A stretch of DNA of 64,000 nt from NCBI RefSeq assembly GCF_965638725.1, contig NC_134949.1, positions 55,270,151 through 55,334,150 of the forward strand, in the 5' to 3' direction. This document shows positions 1 through 12,400 of this stretch, one piece after another. Positions within the stretch are counted from its first letter, which is position 1. Every line of letters starts with the position of its first letter. This DNA comes from Aptenodytes patagonicus. Lineage: Eukaryota > Chordata > Aves > Sphenisciformes > Spheniscidae. The position numbers and the translations under genes are program-made. A model generated the notes under the pieces. It was not told the origin of the DNA and searched no databases. It saw nothing but the letters and a program-made list of their open reading frames with translations.

Positions 1-495
1 CTAGAACCATATAAACAGAAGACGCTCAATAGATCAGACGCTTCCAAATTGTTTTCATTCATCCTTCCTTTCACTGTGCTTGCCAAATTTAAATCTACTT
101 GCCAGAGAGTTTGCCTGAAAGACAGACTATGTAGAGTACTAGATCCCAAGACTGAAAATGCAGGCATTGGCTCACTTTAAATATTAGCTTTCCAAGGAAT
201 TGGTAGTTCATTAGTAAAGTCATGTATCACAACTTTTGTCCTGCAATCTTGAATAGTTGGAGGTGGTCTTTTCCTTTAGAAAGAGAAGAACTCAAACATT
301 AAAACCAAAGATATGCCTCCACAAGCCAGCATCTTCTCAAATCCTAATCCTGCACACGGTCCCAAGTATTTAATCCTGGCTGTATTTTCTCCCCTTTTTC
401 TTTCCTAAAGAAAAATTATATGGGCTGATTTCCCATAACTTCTGTTCTGTGTTTGGTGCACATATCTTATTGCTTATCAAGAAAATTGTTTTCAG
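1..495 (+). other. DDX47: DDX47 intron (partial)
   Basis: Intronic sequence upstream of the first DDX47 exon in the window, ending in a TTTTCAG acceptor at 489-495. I see no other feature in it. Confidence 0.8.
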
Positions 496-1449
496 GATTA
501 TATTCATCGTGTTGGGAGAACAGCTCGAGCTGGGAGATCTGGCAAATCTATCACTTTTGTCACACAGTAAGTGTTAAAATGTGGCAGACTTATTCTTCCC
601 AGCTGTATTTCAGAGCAGAAGACATCTGACCTCATCCTGGGTGGGAGGAAAATACTACTTTTCATTTTGAGGTGCCAGTTGGATTTATTTAATTAAAGGG
701 GAGAGAATTCAAAGCCCAGGGTGGGGAGGGAGAAAGGTCTGGGATAAATTCTAGAAGCAGGCATGTAATGAGCAGAACTAACTGTTTATAACTTGATTAT
801 ATAATATACATACATTTTTATAATATATAATGCAGGTTAAGTAAGTGTGGTTTTTTTAAGTACTGAAGTATTTGTCTAAAAAAAGCCTTTGCCAAATACT
901 TCTGAACAGAGATGAGCTGAATAAATCAGTGAAGCCATCCCGAACGATGGCATCATTCGAATGCAATTAAGAGTTGCTTATGAGACCATCAGCACAAGCT
1001 AACAATATCTGTGGGCTGGAGATAAGGGGTGATGTCTCTGGGTGGTGACAGCTGAAGCACTCTCAGGAGGGCTGATTCAACCTGGTGTCTTGTCTTTTCT
1101 CAGGTATGATGTAGAGCTGTTCCAGCGCATTGAACACCTGATTGGCAAGAAGCTGCCAGCATTCCCCATGCAAGAGGAAGAAGTTATGATGCTGACAGAG
1201 CGCGTGGCTGAGGCCCAGAGATTTGCTCGAATGGTGGGTGGTGGCTTTTTGTCCCTCTACTTGCTGTTGTAGTCTGAATTTCCTCGTGTGCCAGAACTCT
1301 TGGTCAATCTCTTGATTGCATTGCAGGAGCTGCGGGAGCAGGGAGAGAAGAAGCGATCTCGGAATGATAATGATGATGATACAGAAGAAGCTATTGGTGT
1401 CAGGAATAAGGTGGCAGGTGGGAAAAAGAAGAAAAGGAAAACCTTCTAG
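496..1449 (+). CDS. DDX47: DDX47, C-terminal part (last three coding exons)
   Basis: ATP-dependent DEAD-box RNA helicase of the nucleolus, involved in pre-rRNA processing (family knowledge). The gene enters from the left edge, so only the last 107 residues are present. Coding exons are 496-566, 1104-1233 and 1327-1449, all with AG acceptors and GT donors. Phases (2, then 0) join without a break and the stop is TAG. The first exon carries helicase motif VI, seen as [13 protein letters not shown]. The second encodes the conserved [16 protein letters not shown] stretch. The third encodes the charged tail with an acidic NDNDDD run and a basic KKKKRK run, a likely nuclear or nucleolar localisation signal. 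Order and residues agree closely with vertebrate DDX47. The last intron is only 93 bp. The N-terminal RecA domain and the Walker and DEAD motifs lie outside the window. Confidence 0.96.
567..1103 (+). other. DDX47: DDX47 intron
   Basis: Intron of 537 bp with donor GTAAGT at 567 and a pyrimidine-rich TCTTTTCTCAG acceptor ending at 1103. It contains an AT-rich stretch around 795-835 and nothing else recognisable. Confidence 0.85.
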
Positions 1450-1559
1450 CTCAGTATTTGGACAGACTTTATTTTATTTTTTCTCTTTATGGCTACATGA
1501 ACTCGGCAAAAATGGTCTACCAAGCCTTCTCCAGTGGATTTTTTTCAGAACTACTTATT

Positions 1560-1565
1560 ATTAAA
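1560..1565 (+). promoter_or_regulatory. possible DDX47 poly(A) signal (ATTAAA)
   Basis: ATTAAA lies 111 bp after the DDX47 stop codon. It is the common variant poly(A) hexamer. A canonical AATAAA occurs later at 2421-2426 and could be used instead. Which is used cannot be decided from sequence alone. Confidence 0.35.
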
Positions 1566-4500
1566 TTGGGCAGTCTACCTGGAAAACAACTTCCTCTCTT
1601 CTGCTTCACCAGTTACACACTGAGCTTGGCCCATTGTGGTTCCATGAGACTAGTCTTCCTTTCAGAGACAGCAGACCTGAAAGCAGTTGTGGGCTGGTCC
1701 TGCTCATTCACAAAGAGGTGCAGTGTAGGTGCAGCTTTCCCACTGCTGCAGCCTGTCTCACTACCCAAACTCACTGAGTGCATCTGGGGTCAGATAGGTC
1801 TGTCAGAAGAAAGAGAGGAAAAAGTTAAAAGAAGCAACTGAGTTTCCACAGCACAGCTGTGATGCCCTTGCCTTAGTGAAGGGACATGTGACATGGAGAA
1901 CTCCAAATATATTTTGCTTAATTTTAAAGCTACTTGGTTTTCCTTGTCTTAGCGCTGACCTGTTCTGCTCATTTTGAATATCGGCTCTGCCAGAAGGTTT
2001 TCTTATTACATCAGCCTTAGCGACTCAGATGTGACATCAACGCCTTAGATGTTGGCTGAAGAGTGGCCCAGCACAGAGAGAACCTGTTTGGGCAGGATTA
2101 GGCTATTCACTGCCTGGAATTCGATCCAGAATCTGTAATGATTGGCAAGATCAAGGAGAGGTCTGGGTTTGGTGGTTTTTTTGTGGCTGATTCCTGTAGT
2201 ACATACAAGACAACGCAAGAGGGTGGTATTTACATAGGAAAGCAGCTCACAAACTGGGTGGTGGAGAAAAACGGGTATCATAAAGGCCCTTTCTGTGTTG
2301 CCCTATTTATTTCTCTGTCTTAGGCAGAGTTCAGTGCCGCATAAGTAGACTCTTGCAAGAATGGGATAAATGTACTTATCTTCATATCAGACCAGAAGGT
2401 TAGTGCTAGTTTCCACTGGCAATAAAAATTTTCACAGAGACATTTCTGCTGGTGGGCAGAGGAGGGTGAGAAACTCCTTCGTGATCACTCAACATGAAAA
2501 TTTAATGTCCGTTAGAACCACTCATAAACTTGGTTTTCTGCTACGTGAAAAGTAATGTTCAAAAGATTCTTTTTAAGGTCTAAGTGGAAAGCAGAAACTA
2601 CTGCAGTAGTCAAGATGAGCACAATGGTTACTTCATAGTGTCAACATAAATCTAATATACGCATGTATGCTAGTCAGAATGCTTTTATACTTTTGTTTGG
2701 GGCAGCACATTTTACAAAATTACAGAAAACACAGCATGGTTAAAACTAATAAGGGGAACATGTTTTTTTCTTTTTTATTTAAAACACCTCTGTTGTCTTC
2801 ATGAGGAACAAACGTACTCTCTGGTGTAAGAAGAGTGCCAGTGTTCTTACTTTGGTGTTTGGTTTTTTTTTTTAGCAGTTTACTCAAATCTCCCAAATAT
2901 TCACCTTCAAGTTTGATAGCTCTAAAGCAGTCTAGGATCAGTGGCAGATAAGTAAGGGTACAGATCTTGGGTATGTTGACTGCTAAGAGCATTCTTACAA
3001 AGCAGGAAGAGAGTGTGTGTCCTAGTGCAGAGAGGTAGGGGTGGAAGTCCAGTAACGAGAACATGTTAATTCTGTGGGGCCCTTTGGTAGGGATTCCCAC
3101 AGGTAAAAGGAAACAGCCCTAGAATGCACCACAGAGAGAGGGATAAAATGAGTGAGCATATGGGTGGAGATGCAAATGCTTGTTCCCCATGGAGCAAGGG
3201 AACTTTCCTGACTGGCTTTCTGTCCTGCTGGATGCTTGAACAAAATTTCTTATCCTTCACAAGCAGGACAGGGTTGGTCCCGCTATCAGCAAATGAAGAT
3301 TAAATCCGTCTGAGACTCTGGGTCTCTGGAAAACCTGTCAGTGTTATTCCCAGTTATGTAACGGGTGGCATGCAGAGCCAGTCCCGAACCAATCTTGTAA
3401 AATGATGTGAAGGGCAATTTTACTGCTGGAGGAGGTAGGGCAGGATCATTCCTTTCAGACGCAGTATGAGGCTTTCTTTAATAGATCAGTGGAGTCTCTA
3501 GCATCTCTCTGTGTTCGTGTGTGGAAGGCTGCAACAGCAGAGGGAATCTGTCTTGCCCCTTGATGGGGTGAATGATTCTCTGTCCCTCCTCTGCAGCTGC
3601 AAGAGTAACAGAGGAGAGAAGTAGAGCTGCTCCTTGTAAAAGGGTGCAGAACCTCCTTGAGAGGAGTGACTCCTAGACAGCTGGCCACCTCCCTTGATCT
3701 GGAATGACAAGCCATAGAAACACTTGGCACTAGAAAAGCAAAGGTCTCACCACACCCACATTCTCACCAGTGACTCACCTGCCACAGGTATGTGCATTCA
3801 AGTTCAGCTAAAAATATCTCAACAGGTTGGAGGGGCAAGAAATAGTTTATTTTGACTATACCATGAGGACTAGGTCAGAGGGTGTTTGTGTAACTGAAGT
3901 GGAAGAGGGAGTGTCTAAAGATGTATTTGGTCAAAATAGAATTTGCAGCCAGGCTAAAGCAAAATCTGTAGCTGATCTAATGAAACATGAGGGGAAAAGA
4001 ATGGAGTAAGACCTGTCTCTGGATAAAAGACAGTTCAGAAAATACCAGCACTGGTACGTGTGTGGCTGCATACTTTCGTAAAACAACTGGCGACAGTGTA
4101 TTTGTTCAGTCAGGAGGACTCTTGAGGGGCAGTTCTGAAGCACACCTCTCTGCACACCTCTTGAGTCTTTGCACAGCAGGGAGCTGAAGTGGAAGATTAA
4201 CCTTAGTGTGACGTAAGGCAGGATCGGGCTAACACAACCTGTCATTTTTTTGTGGTTGAAACTCGAGTGAAGTTTCAACAAAAGCTGTGTTCTCAAAAGA
4301 TGTTCAGTGGGGATGTTTGCAGTTTGAAACAATTCTGCACTTCCAGAGTCCATAACGAGAAGGTGATTGTTTATATACTTGTAATAGGTATTTTAAAAAT
4401 CAAAACTATAAAACATTATTTAATACGGCATAGGTAGCTACCTCGGGCAGTAAAGAATGGGGATATAGTGTCTTTCATTTAAATGTTCTAGAGCTAGCAG

Positions 4501-5566
4501 AAGTGGGACAATCCTTTCAAGACGAGGAGTAAAATTAAACATTGATGTCAGTGTGAATAACTGACTTCAAGATAAGTGAGGAGGATAGCTGCAAAAAGTA
4601 GCAGTCCCTGCAACCACGCAGTGGTCCAGAGCAGAAGCTGCGCTGAATTGACCTGTCTGAAATGGATTTGGCCGTCTCAGTTCCCCGGTGCCGTGCACCT
4701 GCTGCCTAGGGGCTGCAAGGGAAGACGTGGGCAGGAAAGCATAGCTGGGAACCAGGGTGGGGAATCCAGGGCTTTTTTCTGTGGTGGCAGCCTGAGCCTA
4801 AGTCTGCGTAAAATAATCACGAGGAGCACAGCCTGTTCCAAGGACCTGGCAGCCCACCTTCCCCCCTGCCCCAAAAAAGTAGAAATGACCAAGAGGGAGA
4901 GCTAAGTATGATGACTTTCTAGCAACACCATTAATTCGTGCTGAGAAGAGGCTCAGTTTAGGAGGGAACTCAGAGTAAGAAGTGATTTGGAATCTGGAGG
5001 GCCTTAGTTCACAAAGCAGGACTGAAATTAGTAAACATTCCCAGTTTAGCCAAGCACTGAAGAAGGAAAATATCCCACATAGTTAAAAGCCCTTGGAAGT
5101 ACTTAAGAAGGAATGGAATTGATTGCATGACTTGTGAAAGACACAGGCATGTACCAAGCATTTTGATGTTGTATAAATGTGAAGTTGTGGTTTGCCTGCA
5201 ATGGCATGTGAGGAGCTTCTGTAGACATTCAAGTGAGCAATTAATTCTTGTAAATGTTGCAGAGCAAATGCTGTAAAAATCCAGCTTTGGTCCCAGAAGT
5301 TGTTCATGTAGTCATTCTGAATTCTTACTGCTCTTGCTTATGCACTTACCAGTAGACTTTTTGGGGAAAAAAAACTACCACTGTGTAAACATGGAGAATC
5401 AGAATATGAGTTTCTGATGGAATCCCAAGCTTTGGGGTTAACTCCTGAACGTTTTTTTTAAAAAAAAAAAAGTTAAAAGACACTTTCTTAGTCTTTAGAT
5501 GGCTTTTTTCCCTGGTCAGACTATGAAAGCTCCTTCTCAATAACAGTATTTAAAAGGGAGAGCTAA

Positions 5567-5944
5567 GGATGTTTCGTTCCTCTGGCACCTAAGAAATGGG
5601 AATGGTCGCTTGCTCTCTGGCCGAGGGATGAATACAGCCATGCCTCCAGTGCTGTATCTCTTCCTGAGGACCCTTCAGGTGTGGAAACTTATGATGATGA
5701 CAATAACACTTTCTCTCTGCTTCCAAAGCCCCCTGGGACAGAGGTACCTGCCTTCCTGAACACGATAATCAAGTACACGTCATGGATCATGGTAGGATGT
5801 GTGTTGGACTGTGCCAAGGTCATGCCTAGTTGTGCCATAGGAGACAGTGGCGCTGTGCAGTCTTCAGCTGTTGACATTGTAGGTCCTCAGGGAGGGGTGG
5901 ATGCCCTTGGAGCTTGTTCAGCACTTTTTCAGGGAAGCTTCTAG
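5567..5944 (+). other. coding-like open frame, status unknown
   Basis: The frame is open from just after a TAA at 5564 to a stop at 5942-5944. Its middle part is unlike the surrounding noise ORFs: few cysteines, an acidic ETYDDDNN segment, then LLPKPPGTEVPAFLN. A possible donor (ATG then GTAGGA) lies at about 5790, so it could be an internal exon of roughly 60-75 codons ending in a TSWIM-like segment. I do not recognise a family. No promoter, no initiator ATG in a good context, and no partner exon with a demonstrated phase match is visible. It may be an exon of an unannotated gene, a decayed gene remnant, or chance. Confidence 0.2.
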
Positions 5945-7443
5945 AAGCCTGAAGCTGTGTTTACTAGAGGCTGACACAGGGTAATTCTACGTCCCCAAAG
6001 GGAAGAGGACTATTTTCATCTTTGCTTTCTCTGCTGGAGAACTCTCATCGTTGCAGGGATGTATATGCGGCTCTGTTGCCTCTCCCTAAAACAAACTCTA
6101 GGGATAGGACTCTGTCAAAAGTTTCTGGCTTCCCTTGGGCTTAGTGTTTGTGTAATGGTTCCTGAGGAAAGGGAGATGCAATGTGGACCTTCTGTGCAAA
6201 AAGGGGGAAATCCTAGCAAAGGCAGAAAAAGAACCCTGTTGCAGGCCTCTCACAGAGATTATTCCTTCTGTCCATCACTTCCTCCTCCCTATTTGATATT
6301 GTCAAGGAAGGCAGGTTTTTTGGCACGTGTTTCCCATTTGGACTGATTTTAGTCCCCTTTAATCCTCCTCAAGATTTTCACCCACAAACACATCTCTGTA
6401 AAGAAAGGTAAATAGCAAAACTTGCTCTGCAAGTCATCTGTGTAAGATAGAGGAGGGTTGCATGATAAGGTTGAATTGCTTGAGTTGTGCTGGCTTTCCA
6501 GAAGAAAATGATTCCTTTGTGTGGTTTTTCTTGTACGTCTGCTCTGTCCCATGAACAGGGCTAAAAAATGCCACATTCTTGGCTTTGATGTAGGAAAAAG
6601 TCTTTTGCACAATGAGAGTTGGCGTCACAAAAGTACCTTCTTTCCTGCAGTAGGAATGTAAGGGGGCATAGGATCTGTGGAGCAAGCCTGGGAGAGAATG
6701 TGTGGAGGCAGAGATAGCCAGCCTGATCTGTCCTTACCAGCTTCTGTGCTTGATGTATCATCAGCAGGAAAGTAATACTTCTCCCTCAATATGTATTCAG
6801 AATGATAAATTTGCCACTAGTGAGTGATTTCCTATTACTGCTGCTCATGCACATGCTTACTGGTGTGTTAAACCTTTATCTTGGTGCATGCCAGAGGCTC
6901 TCTTTGGTTGTTAAGGACGGGTCTTCTCCAAACACAATCAACAATATGAAGCAGACAGCCTAATAGACTCCTTTGACGGAGCCTAGGCAGAATCAGCTCT
7001 CCGTTCCTGCAATTGCAGGTCTCGAGATGCCTCTTAGAGATTCTGCAGAGCTATGGACTATTTCCATTGGATACACACACATGACTTGAGGGTATCTTAG
7101 TTTAGGCTCTCTCCACCCGTTGGTGAGAATTGCTTTAGTATTAACTAGGAATCTTGGAGTTGCCTTTCCAATTTTCAAGAAAAGTTTAAATAAAAATGCA
7201 AACTTTTAAAAAGGCAAACAAAGTATTGGCTATGCTCTCCAAAATGGATAACATAGTGACAAATGTTTATAAAAGATCTATGGAAGAAATGTCAGAAATA
7301 GATTTGCTAGTCTGCTCTCTCTAAGATCAAATTTAGAGATAGTCTCTCTTCTGCCTGTGTTCAGCTGGTTGGCTGCAGCCAGGCTTGCTCATCTCAGCTG
7401 AGTTTGTTAGAAAGCCCTTCCTTGCAAAGCATGGTGGTGTTTT

Positions 7444-7683
7444 GTGACTCTTTGGTTCTTCCAAGGCTCCCACTCAGATATGACTTCTTTTACTCCAGCT
7501 ACACTGCCTCCATCTAGTTCAGAAGATGACTTTTTGAAGATCCATCCTCTGAATGGCAGGCTACCTCCCCTCTTCAAAAATGTCAGCACTGCTTTCACAG
7601 GTCAGATGTTGCCACCTGGTCTGGCTGATGAACAGCTCTTTGTGATTAGTGAGGAATCTCCCTCTCCATCAGGCTTGTGTTAA
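7444..7683 (+). other. second coding-like open frame, status unknown
   Basis: An open frame of about 79 codons ending in TAA at 7681. Its composition resembles the cytoplasmic tail of a membrane or signalling protein: serine/proline-rich (TLPPSSSEDDF), then NGRLPPLFKN, then an acidic-serine end (VISEESPSPSG). A possible weak acceptor (CTTCCAAG) lies just upstream at about 7468. It sits about 1.7 kb after the coding-like frame at 5567-5944 on the same strand. I cannot identify the protein and cannot show a phase-consistent splice between the two. Low confidence that it is translated. Confidence 0.2.
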
Positions 7684-7769
7684 GCTGATGGAAGGGGAAT
7701 TGCTGGAATTGCTGTCACTGATCTTGGTCTTGCATTTGCATGCACTGTTTGCAAGTATGTGACTGCTGT

Positions 7770-7809
7770 GTTCCTTTGAAAATCCTGCCATGTTCCTTTG
7801 AAAATCCTA
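7770..7809. repeat. short direct repeat (18-19 bp, two copies)
   Basis: TGTTCCTTTGAAAATCCT occurs twice in tandem, separated by a few bases. It looks like a small local duplication. Confidence 0.8.
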
Positions 7810-8004
7810 TAGCAGACAGTTGTGGCTCTCTTGAATTCAGCAGAAGCAGCAGATACAGAGGAAGGCTAATGGAGGGCCCTGTTAGCCTTCTGTTGTTGAT
7901 ACACCTGCTGTGCAATGGGAAGGCAGCTTGCTGGGGGGCATAGTATCAATGAAATCTTTGGTGAGCGTATTTATCTCTGTATCTTACACACACCGCAAAT
8001 AAGG

Positions 8005-8053
8005 CTTGCTTGCTTCCTTCCTTCCTGTCTGTCTTCCTGTCTGTCTGTCTTTC
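8005..8053. repeat. TTCC/GTCT-type tetranucleotide microsatellite
   Basis: Successive short runs of CTTG, CTTC and CTGT/GTCT units, giving an impure tetranucleotide microsatellite of about 50 bp. Confidence 0.85.
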
Positions 8054-8920
8054 AACACAACAAGCCCTTTGGAAAGCTAATTGCGCTGTTCTTTCTTGAA
8101 AAGGAAGGCAGAGCCCCTGAACCAGCAGTGTTTGCTTGTCCTGTGCCAAGCAGGACACAAGGATAGAAACTTTGAGAGCTCTCCTCTTTTGCCATGTTCT
8201 TTAGCCTCTCCTGCTTGGGTCAGGACAGCCTCCTGGTGGAAGTGTTCAGCTTTGTTAGCTATGTCGGCCCTTTTCTTCTCTGATCACCTGAGATCTACAG
8301 GACCGTGTATTACCAATTTACATGGGTAGCACAGAAAATGCACAAGGGGAGATGCTTTTCTGCCTCAAAGAGCTTGTGGGTTAACATCCAAAACTATGCT
8401 GACGTCTAGTTACTGACATGTGAAGATACAGGGTTAAAGAAGAGGACTAATAGGGGGGAAGTCCCTCTTTATAGCTGGATGGTGAGTTTGCATGGAGCTG
8501 TTACCTCTCCTGGTGGGGAAAGACCTTTGACAAGTAGAGATCTGAAGCCAACCATGGCTGAGTGACCTTGCCTTGAAGTGGCTTCTATGATCTGGACACT
8601 CATCTCCTTGGCCTTTGCAGTGGCAGGACAAATATGTAAATTTCTGCCTGCTTTGCTAAAGTAAGGTAACTGCACCAGGAGCCATGCTGAGTCTTTAAAA
8701 TGAATCCTGGATAGAAGGAAACAGCTTGTGAGCTTGTGCATTACCCCAGGTCCTGCTTCAGCTGGAAAGCTTTGCTCTGTGACTGAAGTGGGCAATGGGC
8801 TGAGCCCTGCAGCAGAAGCCAGGACTGCCTGACATACAAGGCTGTACTGGTAGACTAAAGCGGGTTAGCCTGCCTGCTCAGCACCTCAGCAAAATCTCGC
8901 TGCCCAGACAGGCAGAGTTT

Positions 8921-8925
8921 GCATC
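8921..8925. repeat. target-site duplication, left copy (GCATC)
   Basis: Identical to 9474-9478 on the other side of the solo LTR. The five-base length is typical of ERVL-type integration. Confidence 0.8.
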
Positions 8926-9473
8926 TTTCCTGGTTTCGGCAGGGATAGAGTTAATTTCCTTTCTAGTAGCTGGTACAGTGCTGTGTTTTGGATTTAGGAC
9001 AAGAACAAAGCTGATAACACACGGATGTTTTAGTTGTTGCTAGGTAATGCTTACACTAGCCAAGGACTTTTCAGCTTCCCATGCTCTACTGACTGAGAAG
9101 GCTGGAGGTGCACAAGAAGCTGGGAGGGGGCACAGCCAAACTGGCCAAAGGGACATTCCATACCATGTGACGTCATGCTCAGTATATAAACTGGGGAAAG
9201 CTGGCCGGGGGGGACCATGGGCCGTGCTCGGGGGCTGGCTGGGCATCGGTCAGCGGGTGGTGAGCAATTGCACTGCGCATCACTTGCTTTGTGTATTATT
9301 ATTATTGCTATTATTATTTTATTTCAATTATTAAACTCTTTTTATCTCAACCCATGAGTTTTTCTCACTTTTACTCTTCCAATTCTCTCCCCCATCCCAC
9401 CGGGGGGGTGTGGGGGGGGAGTAAGCGAGCGGCTGTGTGGTACTCAGTTGCTGACTGAGGTTAAACCACAACA
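8926..9473 (+). mobile_element. solo LTR of an avian endogenous retrovirus (copy 1)
   Basis: A 548-bp element about 80% similar by eye, end to end, to the element at 47141-47680. It is flanked by a perfect 5-bp target duplication, GCATC at 8921-8925 and 9474-9478, which fits the ERVL class. The plus orientation follows from the order of LTR signals: a CRE (TGACGTCA, 9168-9175), a TATA box (TATATAAA, 9183-9190), then an AT-rich poly(A)-type region and a G-rich segment near 9402-9421. The right end is AAACCACAACA. The left end reads TTTCC where TGTCC is expected, so the terminal TG has decayed. No gag, pol or env sequence is present, so it is a recombined solo LTR. The family is widespread in neoavian birds (from memory of avian genomes). 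Confidence 0.88.
9168..9190 (+). promoter_or_regulatory. CRE plus TATA box inside solo LTR copy 1
   Basis: A perfect palindromic CRE (TGACGTCA, 9168-9175) is followed seven bases later by TATATAAA (9183-9190), the usual U3 promoter arrangement. Copy 2 keeps the CRE (47398-47405) but its TATA region reads ACAAATAC, so only copy 1 retains an apparently intact core promoter. It points toward GPRC5A, about 14 kb away. Confidence 0.6.
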
Positions 9474-9478
9474 GCATC
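9474..9478. repeat. target-site duplication, right copy (GCATC)
   Basis: Identical to 8921-8925. It immediately follows the ACAACA end of the LTR. Confidence 0.8.
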
Positions 9479-12400
9479 TTTCTGCAGGATTGCTTCATTA
9501 GCTAGTCCACTCCGATCATTTGATCAGATAAAGCTGACCAAGGGAGGACTCCGCTAACCTTTGGAAGTATTCAGTGATGGAGATCTTGGGGCGGTGGCAC
9601 CTGCAGGGGCGTGCAGCTGGGGAGCCACCTCTCCTGTGGCTGAGGGAGAGGGAATCTCCCTGCGTGGCCTGGGGTAGGGGAACCCCTCCACCCACGAATA
9701 CCTGGGTGCAGCCCCCCCTCCCTGCCTTCAGGCTTCTCTGCATGGACTGACTTACTCCTTTGGAAGCATCCTCCCTTCACATAATTAACTGGCAACCCCG
9801 TGCTTTGCTCCTGCAGCTGGCACAGGCCTGCCGTGTTCTGCCGAGATCCTCCCCGAGCAAGATTTCCTCATACTCAGCATGCCTCAGAATGTGTTGCATT
9901 ATTAAGCTGCCATTATTTGGTGCTTTTTTTGGGACCTCCCATCTTCTCCCTCCACCTTTAGCCATTCCTACATGCCTGACTCCTTGCCTTCACCAAGAAG
10001 GTCTCATGCATGCATCCCCCTTTTTAAGTACCTTCTGCAGTCTGCCCTGCTCACTGCTCCCCAACCTTGGCCCACCAAGCAGGCTGCAACCAGGTCCCTA
10101 AACTGCCCCAGGGCTGGTGCTTTGCTTTGCTCTTCATGCTGCACTGCTAAATGGTCCTGCAGGCTCTCCTCCTGGCTGATGGACAGGTGACTGCCCAAGC
10201 CGTTTGCTTCCAGCTCTGCCTTCCTTGTGTTTTCCAGGGTGCAGGGGAGAGATGAGCTGCCTCAGCAGTTCCCGTGTGGCTCTTCCCATCTTGATGGTGT
10301 TTTAGGAGACGCCTCTGTGCTTTGAAGCCTCTTGCCAAAGGAAGTTATTACAGCCCCTGTGGAGGTGGAAGTCCCTCCATTGCACACCTGCAGGCATATC
10401 CCACCTCAGCCATTCAGTGACTGACTGGGCTCTGTGTTCACCGTTGCTCTAGAAGATACAAAGCAATGAGGTAAATGATAGAAAGCAATGGAGATCCTGC
10501 TGGGCTCTCTGGGCAAGTCTCTCGTTGCTTAATAATGTAGGACTGCTTGTTAGGAAGAGATGGTTCATTTATATTCAACAACTACTTTCAACTCATTAAT
10601 TATATTAGTCTTAAATCCTTTTGATGAGTAAGGAGAAAGATGGTTAGATTTAGGGCAAACCTATCGAAATTTTGTGCTGTCCTGGAAGGTTTGGATACAT
10701 CTTAACCAGTAACAGACTCAACAGTGTCATTTCTCTGCTTGATGATTATAAATGAGTAGTTAGGTAAGCCAGATTTCAATTGGCCAGTGGAGGTTTTAAC
10801 TATGTGTACATCTAGATTAACCACTCCGGAGACTGGGGATTATCAACTGTTATGTAATAGCAGACATTTTTTAAATTGGAACAGGACTGCAACAGATGCT
10901 GTGTTTGCTAAAGAAACCAGACTGTCATGTAATACATCCAGAATCTGTGTTTTGTTTGGCAGAATCATGCACGTGGATTGCTGCTTTCCTTTGCTGCTGA
11001 TCAGACAGGTGAATCATTATAGGTTGGATTTAGTTCTTATTTGGGTTGTCAGGTAAGAACTGAAGTTGGTTTAGTCCAGTTCCAGTTCAACACAGCTTCA
11101 GATCTACTGTGTGAGTTCAGTTCTGGCTGAGGAAAAGCTAACCCCATGTAATGCAAGATCTCATGGTAGCTTCACCCCTATTATACATCACGGCCCTGTA
11201 ACTTGATAAAGCCCTTGGAATCAGCAATAATATTGCTCAAATCCATAGCATATGTGGGATCCCTTCATTCACATACAGCATAGGCTTTTTTTTTTCCCAA
11301 GAATATACCTTAGCTTATCCCACACATGATGGGATGTGTTGTGTGCCAAGTAGAAGGTCAGAGACAAAATTTGTAGTGATTCCTTTTGCCTTTTAAAATG
11401 TAAGCACAAAGGCAGTGAATTTTCTGTGTGATTAAATGAAGCTCCCTGCAGGTCCCGGAGATGGAGTATTGCGTGCTTGCTGAAATGTAGCAGCACTGGT
11501 GCCTAACAGCTGCCAGGTTTTACCCTGGGTGAGGTCCTGTCTGCAGCCAGGGATTCCTGGAAAAAGCACTTTACAGCCTTTTCAGGAGAGCTGCTCATGT
11601 GTCAGTTGATATTTTGGTACTGCAAATGAATGTCTGTTATGGCAGTTTGTTAATAATGAACAAGGAAGGGATTATCAGGCAATCAATTCAAAGAGGAGAA
11701 GAACCTGCTGTGGGGAGGCTGAAGCTTCCCTTTGCCATATGATGCACACACCAAGAGCCATCCCTCATCTCTGACGCTTTCCTGATTGCTCATACTATTA
11801 GCTGAAGCTGTGTTTGCATTTCTGAAGAGTTTAATTGGCAATTAAACCTTCACTAAACCCTTCCCTGGGGTATGGCTGTCACTTAGGGGGCGTCACTTTT
11901 CTTTACCAAGCAAAACAGCCAGGGCTGCTGGGTCTGGAGAGCAGCAGGGAGCCCAGGGGCTCCCACAGGAGAGCTTGCTCGTCTTTCCCACCCAGGGGCC
12001 GGCTAAGTGGGAGGAAAGGAGCACAGCAGGGCCAGAAAGGGGCTCCTTAGGTTGAGGTTACTGGTCCAAATTGAAGCACATGCTCTCTTTCTCTCCATGC
12101 TGCAAGCCAGAAGCTTTGTAAACCTCCTTCCTTCCAGCCAAGTCCTCTCCATTTGGCTACTAATAATGGCTGCACACTGACGTTCTTCCCCCTAGCTTAG
12201 GGGAGCTCCTGGGTTGTCAAGAAGGTTGGAAGAAAAATAATCAAGGCCAGAGACTTGGCAATCGGCTGTATTTTCTGTCTAGTTCAGACCTCGCCTCTGG
12301 ATGCCTGGCACAGCATCCAGGCTGGAAGTTCCTGGAGTACAGAAGTTTCTACTTCACATTCAACAGTGTAATGCTCTTTTCTAACCCAGCGTTGCTGCTT

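Larger units (their letters stand above)
1566..8920. other. intergenic stretch between DDX47 and the first solo LTR
   Basis: About 7.4 kb with no gene I can name. It contains AATAAA at 2421-2426, a T tract near 2862-2873, an imperfect A/T tract at 5453-5471, two coding-like plus-strand ORFs at 5567-5944 and 7444-7683 (reported separately), a direct repeat of TGTTCCTTTGAAAATCCT near 7770-7809, and a tetranucleotide repeat at 8005-8053. The other open frames are short, overlap on both strands and have no family resemblance, so I treat them as noise. Confidence 0.6.
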
